From the NCBI GenBank assembly GCA_963764685.1, contig CAVXTT010000021.1:310001-374000 (forward strand): a DNA stretch of 64,000 nucleotides. Reading direction: 5' to 3'. Positions 7,880 to 16,429 of this stretch are shown piece after piece. A program made the translations under genes and the position numbers. Position 1 is the stretch's first letter, and each line of letters begins with the position of its first letter. The notes under the pieces are model-generated. The model was not told where the DNA came from, did no database searches, and saw only the letters and a program-made list of their open reading frames with translations. This stretch comes from CAVXTT01 sp963764685. GTDB lineage: Bacteria > Bacteroidota > Ignavibacteria > Ignavibacteriales > Ignavibacteriaceae.

Positions 7880-9013
7880 TCAATCGGAACTTAAGATAAA
7901 CCCTAAAGATTTCAGAACTTCCTTTGTAGAAGACTTCTGAATATCCCTGATACTGTAATTTTTGAATTCCCTTCGTAAAGGATAATCTTTTCTTAAATTA
8001 TCGAAATAATTCCCTGCTTTATTATCTTCAAGCGTAATGATCCTCCTTATATCTGCATCATCTCTTTTGATGTCATATACTTTAGAAAGAATTTTATCCA
8101 CAGCGTCCTCTTCAGCATTTTCAGCTGCTATAGAAATTACAGGGTCATCTACCGGGGGATAGTCAGGCTGCCACACAGGAGAAGTACCCAGGTAATTACA
8201 GAGAGCCTTATAAATCATCAGCGTGCCGTTAATTTTTCCCTCTAAGGTGTAACCCGCAATATGAGGTGTTGCAAGAAATACTTTCTTCAGCAGTTCCCGG
8301 TTTATATCAGGTTCTTTTTCCCACACATCCATTATAATAGTTAAAGACTTATTTAGCTTAGCCAGGGCATTATTATCAACGACTTCCCCTCTGGAGGAAT
8401 TTATGAGTATGCTGTTTTCCTTCAGATGTCTTAATATATCCTCATCAAAAAGATGGAAGGTTTTATCTATCCCATTATAAGTAAGAGGAACGTGAAGGGT
8501 AATTATATCTGTTTCCAGGATATCTTTTAATTCACGATAATTGCTGTCTCCGGTAAGTCTTTTCAGGGGAGGATCATTTAGAATTACTTTCATACCAATA
8601 GATTCAGCAATACGCGCTACCCTGCTCCCTATATTTCCGACACCTACAATACCGATAGAAGAGCTCCTCAAACTAATTCGTTTTTCTGCTGCCGTCCGGT
8701 ACAGTGCCGTAAATACATATTCCACAACTGCCTGTGCATTACATCCTTTGGCGTCTGCAAAATGGATATGCTTGTTTTTTAGATATTCCAGGTCAATGTG
8801 ATCTGTTCCGATCGTGGCTGTTCCAATGAATCTTACCCTGCTATGCTCAAGCAGTTTTTTATCCACCCTGGTAACAGATCTTACAATAAGAATATCTGTA
8901 TCACGTAAAATAGTATTACTGATCTCCCTGCCGGGGAATAAAGTTACCTTACCGAGTGAAGAAAACGCCTCTTCTGCAAAAGCTATATTTTCATCGGCAG
9001 TTATGTTAAGCAT
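7880..9013 (-). CDS. pdxB: Erythronate-4-phosphate dehydrogenase
   Basis: PdxB oxidises 4-phosphoerythronate in the DXP-dependent pyridoxal 5'-phosphate pathway. The N-terminus MLNITADENIAFAEEAF is characteristic, and GTATIGTDHID is conserved in PdxB. The NAD-binding Rossmann motif GIVGVGNIGSRVA lies at about residues 122-134. The catalytic arginine, glutamate and histidine sit in INSSRGEVVD, WEKEPDI and TPHIAGYTLEGK. The C-terminal 90 residues correspond to the PdxB dimerisation domain, although the end is diverged. Length (377) is normal. It is monocistronic here, convergent with the MORN/TonB gene and divergent from the wbpA-like gene. Confidence 0.92.
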   Translation of the reverse strand: MLNITADENIAFAEEAFSSLGKVTLFPGREISNTILRDTDILIVRSVTRVDKKLLEHSRVRFIGTATIGTDHIDLEYLKNKHIHFADAKGCNAQAVVEYVFTALYRTAAEKRISLRSSSIGIVGVGNIGSRVARIAESIGMKVILNDPPLKRLTGDSNYRELKDILETDIITLHVPLTYNGIDKTFHLFDEDILRHLKENSILINSSRGEVVDNNALAKLNKSLTIIMDVWEKEPDINRELLKKVFLATPHIAGYTLEGKINGTLMIYKALCNYLGTSPVWQPDYPPVDDPVISIAAENAEEDAVDKILSKVYDIKRDDADIRRIITLEDNKAGNYFDNLRKDYPLRREFKNYSIRDIQKSSTKEVLKSLGFILSSD

Positions 9014-9270
9014 CTGGTAATTCTGCTCTAATTGTTGGGTTTTGAACTATTAAAATATAGCCGGGAAGTCTGAAAAGAAAATTAAGCCTTACTATCGTCC
9101 GAAAATGCTCATTTTGGGAGGTCAAAAAATGGAGTAAAGTATCAGGTATCACATCACACAGGTCTCAGTAAATATTAGGTAGATTTATTTATATTTATCC
9201 CCCGGAAATGAGTTTATCTTTACCTCATCCGCCGTACGGAGATTTTCACTAAACTAAAAACAGAGAGTAT

Positions 9271-10679
9271 ATGGAATTATTTGACAAAATTCAGAATAAA
9301 AGTGCAGTAGTTGGAATTATCGGACTCGGGTATGTCGGACTTCCTTTGGGACTCGAGTTTGCCCATAAGAAATTCAGTGTTTTAGGATTCGATCTGGATG
9401 AGTCGAAAGTCGATAATATTACAAAGGGTAAAAGTTATATCAAGCATATTCCTTCAAAAAGGATTAAGGAAGCCGTAGATTCAGGTTATCTAAGTGCAAC
9501 CGCGGATTTCTCCCGCCTGCCGGAAGCCGATGCAGTAATTATTTGTGTACCCACCCCGCTTAATGAGCACAGGGAACCTGATATGACATACATCGTAAAT
9601 ACCGCAGAGGTAATCTCAAGGTATTTAAGAAAAGGGCAGCTTGTTTCTCTTGAATCAACTACCTACCCCGGCACAACTGATGAACTTCTCCTCCCTATGT
9701 TTGAAAGGGCACCTGAAATACAGCGTGCAATAATTGATCAGAAAACTGTTGCACCCTGGCTGCTGCAGGCAGTATGGAGATTGAAGAATCTGATGGTTCT
9801 GCTAATGCAGCTGAAAATTTTTCTGTCGGTAAGGATTTTTTCCTGGCCTTCTCCCCCGAAAGAGAGGATCCTAATAATCAAAATTTTAATACCGCAACAA
9901 TTCCAAAGGTAGTAGGGGGTATTACACCTGAATGTCTTAAAGTTGCCCGCGCACTTTATGACAATGTTGTGGTTAAAACTGTACCTGTATCTTCAACCAG
10001 GGCAGCAGAATCAACAAAACTTCTTGAGAATATCTACCGCTCCATAAATATTGCTCTCGTTAATGAACTGAAGATGGTGTTCGACAGGATGAATGTCGAC
10101 ATATGGGAGGTAATTGAAGCAGCTTCCACTAAGCCTTTCGGATTTACACCATTCTATCCGGGACCGGGACTTGGAGGTCACTGTATCCCTATCGATCCCT
10201 TCTATCTCACCTGGAAAGCAAGAGAATTTGAAATAAACACCAAGTTCATAGAGCTTGCCGGTGAAATAAATACTTACCAGCCTTACTATGTGGTTGAGAA
10301 ATCAATAGCAGTGCTTAATAAATTTAAGAAGGCACTGAACGGATCTAAGGTGCTTATACTGGGTGCCGCCTATAAGAAGGATATTGATGATATGCGCGAA
10401 TCCCCTTCGCTTAAGCTTATCGAGATCTTCAGGGAAAAAGGAGCCGAGGTTGATTATAATGATCCTTACGTGCAGAAGCTTCCTAAAACAAGGAAATATA
10501 AATATAATATGACCTCCGCCGATATTATGAAAATAAAGGATTACGACCTGGTAATCTTAAGTACCGACCACTCTGATTATGATTACAAAAAGATTGCCGG
10601 AGAAGCTAAAATTATCGTTGATACAAGGAATGCTTTCGGTAAAAGAGGAATAGTAAAGGATAATATTTTTAAGGCTTAG
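9271..10679 (+). pseudogene. wbpA: UDP-N-acetylglucosamine (or UDP-glucose) 6-dehydrogenase, frameshifted
   Basis: The first frame (9271 to about 9740) has the NAD-binding GIIGLGYVGLPLG motif and the conserved VPTPLNEHREPDMTYI and ESTTYPGTTDELLLP segments. The second frame (from about 9738 to 10679) resumes with VGKDFFLAFSPEREDPNN. It includes AESTKLLENIYRSINIALVN and the active-site cysteine motif GPGLGGHCIPIDPFYLTW, and ends with the C-terminal domain (ILGAAYKKDIDDMRESPS). One missing base between about 9735 and 9770 explains the break. Between the two conserved blocks lie roughly 30 residues not usual in the family (including GSMEIEESDGSANAAENF). The enzyme oxidises a UDP-hexose to the uronic acid. 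The following wbpB-like gene, one base downstream, and the wbpD-like gene favour UDP-GlcNAc as substrate. Confidence 0.83.
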
Positions 10680-10680
10680 T

Positions 10681-11637
10681 ATGAAAAATTTTGCAATTAC
10701 CGGAGTAGCCGGGTATATAGCTCCACGACATCTTCAGGCAATAAAAGATACAGGCAACAATCTTGTAGCTGCCGTGGATCCGCACGATTCTGTTGGGATT
10801 ATGGATAGATATTTTCCACAGTGCGGCTTCTTTACCGAATTTGAAAGATTCGACCGGCACCTGGAAAAGCTTAGAAGGGAAGATCCGAACGGTAAACTTG
10901 ATTACCTTACTGTCTGCTCTCCTAATTTTCTTCACGATGCGCATATCAGACTTGCTCTCAGGCTTCACGCAAGTGCAATCTGTGAAAAACCCCTTGTAAT
11001 GAATCCCTGGAACCTTGATGCTCTTCAATCTCTTGAAGAAGAAACAACTGCAAGGGTATATACAGTATTGCAGCTGCGTGTCCACCCGGCTCTTCTTAAG
11101 CTTAGGGAAAAGCTTCAAAAAACCAACAAGGGTCATAAACACGATGTGGTATTAACCTATATTACTTCCAGGGGTACCTGGTATCATTTCTCCTGGAAGG
11201 GGCAGTTGAATAAATCCGGTGGTATCGCTACAAATATCGGCATTCACTTTTTTGATCTGCTGATATGGCTCTTCGGAAAACCTCTTAATAACGAAGTACA
11301 TTTTAACACTACCAAGAAAATGGCAGGCTTCATCGAACTTGAGAATGCAAATGTAAAATGGATGCTGTCCATAGATGCCAATGATCTTCCTGCACAGGAA
11401 GCACGCGAAGGTAAAAAAACACACCGCTCTATACTTGTTGACGGTGAAGAAGTTCATTTCAGCGAAGGCTTTACAGATCTTCACACAAGAGTATACGAAG
11501 AAACCCTCGCCGGCAAAGGCTTCGGAATAGAAGACGCCAGGCAATCGATAGAGCTCGTATACGCACTAAGAAACTCGAAAGTAAAAGAAGGTGAGAAAGA
11601 GATTTTGCACCCGTCATTGATAATTGGATATGTATGA
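10681..11637 (+). CDS. wbpB: Gfo/Idh/MocA oxidoreductase, WbpB/WlbA-like sugar-acid dehydrogenase
   Basis: The 318-residue protein begins with a Rossmann fold (AITGVAGYIAPRHLQAI). It has the oxidoreductase CEKPLVMNPWNL motif near residue 102, with the conserved lysine, and a C-terminal substrate domain containing GGIATNIGIHFFDLLIWLFG. WbpB/WlbA enzymes oxidise the 3-hydroxyl of UDP-N-acetylglucosaminuronic acid to prepare it for amination. The gene starts one base after the dehydrogenase stop, so the two form an operon and carry consecutive steps. The C-terminal HTRVYEETLAGKGFGIEDAR segment is also typical. The aminotransferase of the pathway (WbpE) is not in the window. Confidence 0.82.
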   Translation: MKNFAITGVAGYIAPRHLQAIKDTGNNLVAAVDPHDSVGIMDRYFPQCGFFTEFERFDRHLEKLRREDPNGKLDYLTVCSPNFLHDAHIRLALRLHASAICEKPLVMNPWNLDALQSLEEETTARVYTVLQLRVHPALLKLREKLQKTNKGHKHDVVLTYITSRGTWYHFSWKGQLNKSGGIATNIGIHFFDLLIWLFGKPLNNEVHFNTTKKMAGFIELENANVKWMLSIDANDLPAQEAREGKKTHRSILVDGEEVHFSEGFTDLHTRVYEETLAGKGFGIEDARQSIELVYALRNSKVKEGEKEILHPSLIIGYV

Positions 11638-11668
11638 TGGATGAATGGATGGTTGTCTGAGTAATTAT
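11638..11668 (+). repeat. GGATGAATG-type dispersed repeat, left flank of decayed gene
   Basis: TGGATGAATGGATGGTTGTC at 11639-11658, followed by TGAGTAATTATT, occurs in near-inverted form at 12262-12290 (CAACCAGCCATCCATTCATC). The two arms bracket the decayed four-helix-bundle gene. Related units occur at 16074-16110, 16230-16264, 33411-33440 and 34668-34706. Confidence 0.5.
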
Positions 11669-11743
11669 TATTGGGACGTTTAAATTAAATAAATGGATGT
11701 CCTATAAATAGTTTTAATAATTACTAAATTCTAGCAGGGGAAA

Positions 11744-12215
11744 ATGAGTAGTGTACTTAAAAACCTTAACCGGGGTTACAGGAATCTTGATGTTTGGAAT
11801 GAAGCTGTTGGGTTAAGTGTTAGAGTTAGAAGAATGATCAGGAATCTTACTTCTGTTATTTTTAAAGGGGAAAGGGAAATGAAGAAATTTCAGTCCCATG
11901 CAAAAGCCTGAGGGGTATTCCAGAAGCATATATAAAAGAATATATCTAGCTTATAATCTAATGTCCTTTGAAAAATTCAAACGAGATTAGATTATCAAAG
12001 ATCAATTGCTGAGAGCATGGTTTCTATTATGAGTCAATATTGCGAAGGATTTGATTCCAGTACTTCGAAAAGCTTTATAAATTTTTTGAACATTAAATTA
12101 AGATCGGCATCGCAGGTTAAATGAATTGTAATGTAGCATTGGAATGGACAATATACCAATTGAAAGATTTTGATATAGTTGTAATTAAATTTTGAATCAA
12201 GCCAAAAATTTATTG
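11744..12215 (+). pseudogene. Four-helix-bundle (23S rRNA intervening-sequence-protein-like) gene, decayed
   Basis: An ATG at 11744 opens MSSVLKNLNRGYRNLDVWNE and AVGLSVRVRRMIRNLTS, which match the first helices of the four-helix-bundle family found in rRNA intervening sequences and beside many surface-polysaccharide genes. The frame soon ends. Family sequence resumes around 12005-12120 in another frame (QLLRAMVSIMSQYCEGFDSS, then TSKSFINFLNIKLRSASQV), matching the usual Q-R-A-x-S-I-x-x-N-x-A-E-G helix. Stops interrupt the rest, so it is a degraded copy with several frameshifts. It lies between the wbpB- and wbpD-like genes, and inverted GGATGAATGG repeats flank it. Family members have no established enzymatic role. 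Confidence 0.62.
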
Positions 12216-12298
12216 TCGTTTTCATTCAACATTTAATCAGCTATATTAACCAAATAATTAAACCAACAACCAGCCATCCATTCATCCAATTATATTTT

Positions 12299-12901
12299 AT
12301 GGAAACATTCCACAATAAAGTTAATTTTTACGTAGACTCCCACGCCGTTGTTGATAGCGGAGTTGAGATCGGGGAGGGGACTAAGATCTGGCATTTCAGT
12401 CACGTTCAGTCAGGTGCAAAGATCGGGAAGAAATGTGTACTGGGACAGAATGTGAACATCGGGAATAATGTTACCATCGGGGATTATGTTAAGATACAGA
12501 ATAATGTATCGGTGTACGAAGGGGTAACACTTGAGGATTATGTATTCTGCGGTCCCTCTATGGTCTTTACTAATATTCTTAATCCCCGCTCAAAGTATCC
12601 GCAGGTAGGTGCGCAGTATTATATAAAAACCCTTGTTAAAGAAGGTGCATCTCTTGGTGCAAACTGTACAATTGTCTGCGGCAATACGATCGGAAGATTT
12701 GCAATGGTAGGCGCCGGCGCAGTGGTAACGAAGGATATCCCTGATTTCGCACTCGTAGTAGGAGCTCCTGCAAAGATAATCGGCTGGTACAGTGAAGCAG
12801 GCACAAGATTGAATTTCAACAGAGAGGGATATGCTTTTTGTGAGAAATCAGGCAGGAAATACGAGCTGAGAGAAAATATTGTAGTTGAAGTGAACTCCTG
12901 A
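12299..12901 (+). CDS. wbpD: UDP-2-acetamido-3-amino-dideoxyglucuronate N-acetyltransferase, WbpD-like
   Basis: This 200-residue protein is a left-handed beta-helix acetyltransferase. Hexapeptide repeats run from about residue 17 to 140 (VDSGVEIGEGTKIWHFSHVQ, IGNNVTIGDYVKI and similar). The segment FTNILNPRSKYPQ and the IVCGNTIGRFAMVGAGAVV block are characteristic of WbpD/WlbB. The reaction acetylates the 3-amino group to give UDP-2,3-diacetamido-2,3-dideoxyglucuronic acid, a precursor for O-antigen or similar glycans. It lies about 660 bases after the wbpB-like gene, separated by the decayed four-helix gene. It ends before a strong hairpin shared with the convergent receptor gene. Confidence 0.88.
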   Translation: METFHNKVNFYVDSHAVVDSGVEIGEGTKIWHFSHVQSGAKIGKKCVLGQNVNIGNNVTIGDYVKIQNNVSVYEGVTLEDYVFCGPSMVFTNILNPRSKYPQVGAQYYIKTLVKEGASLGANCTIVCGNTIGRFAMVGAGAVVTKDIPDFALVVGAPAKIIGWYSEAGTRLNFNREGYAFCEKSGRKYELRENIVVEVNS

Positions 12902-12947
12902 GTTTGACTCTTCAGCCCGCATCAAAAAACCATTTCCTTTTCCCCCT

Positions 12948-12974
12948 CCCCTTCTCCTTTAGAAGGAGAAGGGG
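12948..12974. terminator. Palindromic hairpin between convergent genes
   Basis: CCCCTTCTCCTT, spacer TAG, AAGGAGAAGGGG gives a perfect 12-base-pair stem in the 86-base gap between the convergent wbpD-like and TonB-receptor genes. There is T-rich sequence to the left, but no strong T run directly after the stem on either side. It may act as a bidirectional terminator or be a copy of an extragenic palindrome. Confidence 0.5.
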
Positions 12975-12987
12975 TAAGAGGATAAGG

Positions 12988-15126
12988 TTAAAACCCTAAA
13001 GTAAGAGAGGCAGTAAAATTCCTCGGCAGTCCCGGCTCAAGGTATACCGGCTGACCATTAACTACATCGGGATTTATAAATGCGCTTGCCGCGTATGTTT
13101 CATCCGTCATATTATTAACCGAAACCGAAGCTCTTAAAGAAATTCCGGAGGTTACTTCCAGTTCCTTTGTTCCCAGGGAAGCATTAAAGATATGGAATTC
13201 CGGCACCTCAATAGTGTTTGCATCGTCTGCAAAGTATTTCCCTATTCCGCTAACATCAAAGCTTAGGTATACTTTACTGTTCAGAAATTCGGGAGTATAA
13301 GTTATGCCTGCATTATAAAATACGTCGGGTATACCGGCAACTTTATTATCTGCATAATCAGCATAGGCTCCGGGATTACCATAATGAGCTGAATCCACTA
13401 CATAGTCTACATATTTATTAAATGAATATGTAAGGGATGCCTGCAATGAAATGCCGTAATTAAAGTCAAAATTCGTTCCTGCTTCGATCCCCGTTCTTTG
13501 GGTCTCTCCTGCTGTGAAATAAAATCTTCCCCCTCTGTAGGGAATGATATCATCTTTTATCGTGATGTAATAAAGAGCAATGTCGTAATTGAATGATTCC
13601 AATATATTATCCTGTCCCAGCGATATGTAGTGTTTTGTTCCAAGCTCATATGTGGTGGAGATAATCGGTTCAAGAAGAGGATTGATAAGATATACGGTAT
13701 CCTGACCATATGTTCCGGCAGGATCGGTTTCATTACCGGCAGGGACTTCCACTCCTCCTCCAACATTAGCATATATGCTCTGGAATTGAGAGAACCTGTA
13801 GGTAATTCCGCCTTTCGGGGTAACCCGTTCGAATGATTTCTCCTGAAGTCCTAACGTTGGATCAAGATAATCCTCGCTGTAATAGGTAATATTATCATAT
13901 CTTGCTCCGGCGATCACGCTTATCTTATCATTAATTATCACCTCCTCCTGCAGGAAACCTCCCAGGTTATTTGCACCTTCGCGTTTATCGGTAGTAAGCT
14001 CATCACCGCGGTTCTTTTCGGGAGAAAGAGTATAGAACAGGATTGCCCCGTCCTGGTATGCTTCATCAAAGCCTGCGGTTAAAATGCTTTTTACCGATGT
14101 ACTTAGATCCATCATATTATGATAAATAAAATTTCCGCCAAGATGATACCTGGTGAAATCCCTGAAGGTATTTCTTTCAGATCTCTGCAGGTATTTAGGA
14201 TTTAAAAACAGCATCCCTGAAATTGAATGCATATCATTTATGGCATGGTCAAGTGTAACGCCTATTCTCATCAGCCGGTTAAATCTTCTTTCCTTCCTTT
14301 CAAGATAGGTAGGATTTGCCATAGAGGGATCAGTATTATACTGTTCCATCGTCAGCGGTCCCGGTATATTGAATTTATTTATTGACCCCACTGCAAATAC
14401 TCCCAATTGAGTCGCAGGAGTGAGGTCTGAAATCATACCCAGGTTAAAAACCGACCTTCTGCTGTCGGAGTGTTCTCTCCATCCGTCAAATGTTGTAAAA
14501 GCATAGGAACCATAAATCTTGCCTGTTCCCAGAAGAACGCCGGTCTGCAGTGCATATTTCTGGAAATTAAAACTTCCTGCCTGTGCCCTGAGATCAACAA
14601 AAGGATTGAGGAAATAAGGCACGGATGAAATGTTAACTACACCGCCGGCTGCATTTCCCCATACGGCAGATGCATTTGATCTTATTATCTCGATAGATTC
14701 GGCCGAGTTAAGATCAATATTATCAAATGAAGTTCTGCCGTCGGGTTCAGTTTCGGGAATACCGTCGAGCATTATCCTGATTCCTCTCGAAGTTCCGCTG
14801 TTGCTCCGGTCGCCTGATCCCCTGGCACCGAACCCTCTTATTACAAGACGTACATCCTGGTTGCCGGAACGGGATTGCGCAAGCACTCCCGGCACTTTTG
14901 AAAGTATTTCATTCAGTCCGTAGCCTCTCAGATCTTCAAAGCTTTTTTTGTTAAGTATGGTAACTGCATACGGAAGCTCAAGCACTTCCTCGGGATATCT
15001 TGTTGCAGTAACAGTGACCTGTTCCATTTCGTATTTTAATGTGTCGAAGGCTTCCCCTTTTTCCTGTGAATATATATCTGCACAAAACAATAGTGCGGAT
15101 AGAATAATGTATTTTGATATCCTCAT
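12988..15126 (-). CDS. TonB-dependent outer-membrane receptor (FecA-like)
   Basis: The 712-residue protein has a signal peptide (MRISKYIILSALLFCADIYS) and a TonB box-like stretch EQVTVTATRYPE. The plug domain (about residues 45-160) contains LSKVPGVLAQSRSG, LVIRGFGARG and RIMLDGIPETEPDGRT; the last two match FecA-type ferric-chelate receptors. The remainder is a 22-strand barrel with regular aromatic alternation, ending in the terminal phenylalanine of FTASLTLGF. It imports a ligand, probably a ferric chelate or other metal complex, using TonB energy. The gene upstream on the same strand (15193-15729) lies 67 bases away and is probably cotranscribed. No siderophore synthesis genes are nearby, so the ligand cannot be named. 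Confidence 0.88.
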   Translation of the reverse strand: MRISKYIILSALLFCADIYSQEKGEAFDTLKYEMEQVTVTATRYPEEVLELPYAVTILNKKSFEDLRGYGLNEILSKVPGVLAQSRSGNQDVRLVIRGFGARGSGDRSNSGTSRGIRIMLDGIPETEPDGRTSFDNIDLNSAESIEIIRSNASAVWGNAAGGVVNISSVPYFLNPFVDLRAQAGSFNFQKYALQTGVLLGTGKIYGSYAFTTFDGWREHSDSRRSVFNLGMISDLTPATQLGVFAVGSINKFNIPGPLTMEQYNTDPSMANPTYLERKERRFNRLMRIGVTLDHAINDMHSISGMLFLNPKYLQRSERNTFRDFTRYHLGGNFIYHNMMDLSTSVKSILTAGFDEAYQDGAILFYTLSPEKNRGDELTTDKREGANNLGGFLQEEVIINDKISVIAGARYDNITYYSEDYLDPTLGLQEKSFERVTPKGGITYRFSQFQSIYANVGGGVEVPAGNETDPAGTYGQDTVYLINPLLEPIISTTYELGTKHYISLGQDNILESFNYDIALYYITIKDDIIPYRGGRFYFTAGETQRTGIEAGTNFDFNYGISLQASLTYSFNKYVDYVVDSAHYGNPGAYADYADNKVAGIPDVFYNAGITYTPEFLNSKVYLSFDVSGIGKYFADDANTIEVPEFHIFNASLGTKELEVTSGISLRASVSVNNMTDETYAASAFINPDVVNGQPVYLEPGLPRNFTASLTLGF

Positions 15127-15192
15127 AATAGTTATACCGGGATTAATTTATAGAATAACAGACTTTAGACGTCTGCTTAACTTTTTTTGAGA

Positions 15193-15729
15193 TCAGCAGG
15201 AGGATATTTTGGGGGGAGGAACAGAAACCGGAATGTAAATAAAAATGATCTGCGGCTTAGCGGTAGGTACCAGTTTTTCGGAAACAGTGATGAATAAAAT
15301 TTCTTTGTTCAGCTGTTCCCAGTCGACTGAAAGAGAATTTATAATATTCTTTACAGGGACCGTACCTTTAGGGATTGCGAGGTTCCCTTCAACATAATTT
15401 ATAAATGCTGTCTCAAGATGGTTTTCATCACCATCCTTAAGACAATAGTGATAAATTAATTCTCCCTTGATTTTAGAACGTACGATATCATACATCTCAT
15501 CATTTAAACTAAATTCTTTATCATTTTCCCTTACACAGTTCTTTGAATCAAGGGGATTGCCATCAAGTGAGGTAATAATTAAAATAAGTTGATTTTCAGG
15601 AAGTGTTTGTTCAATTTTTTTAAGGGCTGTCTGCTTGAATATAGTTTTCAGCTGCCAGTATGTAAAGACGTATCCCGCGGAGTTGAAAAGAATTAAGATT
15701 ACAAGGGCTGCAGGTAAAAATTTTTTCAT
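15193..15729 (-). CDS. Hypothetical single-span membrane or exported protein
   Basis: I do not recognise a family. The N-terminal MKKFLPAALVILILFNSAGY is a hydrophobic signal or anchor. The remaining residues are predicted to lie outside the cytoplasmic membrane, with a mixed alpha/beta pattern and acidic, lysine-rich loops. The C-terminus is unusual: IFIYIPVSVPPPKISSC, a hydrophobic strand followed by proline residues and ending in a cysteine. A TTG six bases upstream could also start translation, but ATG at 15729 is preferred. The position directly upstream of a TonB-dependent receptor, same strand with a short gap, suggests the two act together, for instance in the same regulon. Confidence 0.55.
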   Translation of the reverse strand: MKKFLPAALVILILFNSAGYVFTYWQLKTIFKQTALKKIEQTLPENQLILIITSLDGNPLDSKNCVRENDKEFSLNDEMYDIVRSKIKGELIYHYCLKDGDENHLETAFINYVEGNLAIPKGTVPVKNIINSLSVDWEQLNKEILFITVSEKLVPTAKPQIIFIYIPVSVPPPKISSC

Positions 15730-15849
15730 AAACAACGAAATAAAATATCTAATCGCAGGCTGGAAAACAAAATAAAAAACAGGAGAGGGGAAGCAGGATG
15801 ATGCATATTTTAGGTGAATTTAAAAAACACTTATTTAAATCCTGGTTAT

Positions 15850-15925
15850 GGCCGGACAGTGCTCAGGCAATGCGCGGACAATGCCCGGCCTAATTACGGC
15901 CTTTTAGCCCGGAACCCCGCCTGAT
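15850..15925 (+). repeat. 80-base GC-rich dispersed repeat, copy 1
   Basis: The block beginning TGGCCGGACAGTGCTCAGGC aligns with the reverse complement of about 53325-53410. Shared segments in order are CGGACAGTGC, GGCAATGC, CGGACA, TGC, CGGCC, AATT, CGG, and TAGCCCGG followed by CC and GC. Most differences are single bases. The block also contains internal CGGACA/ATGC repetition that may fold. Confidence 0.65.
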
Positions 15926-16152
15926 CACCCTTCACGCATTATTTCACCATTGTCACCGCAAAACCAGGTATTCGTTCAATGCTTTCAAAATTTTTATTCT
16001 TCCTTACCTGCTTTAATTTTTCTTCCATCGTATAGTCTAACTTGTATATAATTACCTTTGAGTTGGGCAAAGGAATCTATCATATATTCATACATTCATC
16101 CAACCATCCCCTCCTGCGGCGGGCAAGCATTCATCCACTCCTCGGTATGCCA

Positions 16153-16186
16153 GATTGCTTCAGTTGAAGACTCCTTCGCAATGACG
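16153..16186 (-). repeat. GTCATTGCGAAGGAG-type dispersed repeat, copy 1
   Basis: On the minus strand this reads CGTCATTGCGAAGGAGTCTT and then CAACTGAAGCAATC. It matches 33440-33473 at 33 of 34 positions. Repeats opening with GTCATTGCGA and closing with GAAGCAATC are known in many unrelated bacterial genomes as extragenic palindrome-like elements. Confidence 0.7.
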
Positions 16187-16429
16187 AAATTAATAACCAG
16201 GAACTAAGAACCAAGAACTAAGAACTCTCTTCATACATTCATCCACCCATCCACTCATCCATTTTTTCCCCATTCTTCAAATTTCTTTCCATTTTCTCAT
16301 TCATTCCATTCTTTCCGCCTGTGACACTTTTAACTGTTATTATCCGTTTCAATCGCTATATATGATTAAATTTTAGAGTTTGAAAGAAAAACCCAAAGAT
16401 AAACGAGCGGCATAAGAAATGAAGTTAAG

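Larger units (their letters stand above)
15736..16429. other. Repeat-rich intergenic region
   Basis: No gene is supported in this region of about 690 bases. It contains an 80-base GC-rich repeat shared with 53325-53410 (15850-15925) and an inverted copy of the GTCATTGCGAAGGAGTCTTC repeat (16153-16186). Clusters of CATTCATCC units lie at 16074-16145 and 16230-16264. A short tandem stretch of AACTAAGAACCAAGAACTAA type lies at 16201-16226. It looks like a site where extragenic repeats accumulate. Confidence 0.6.
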
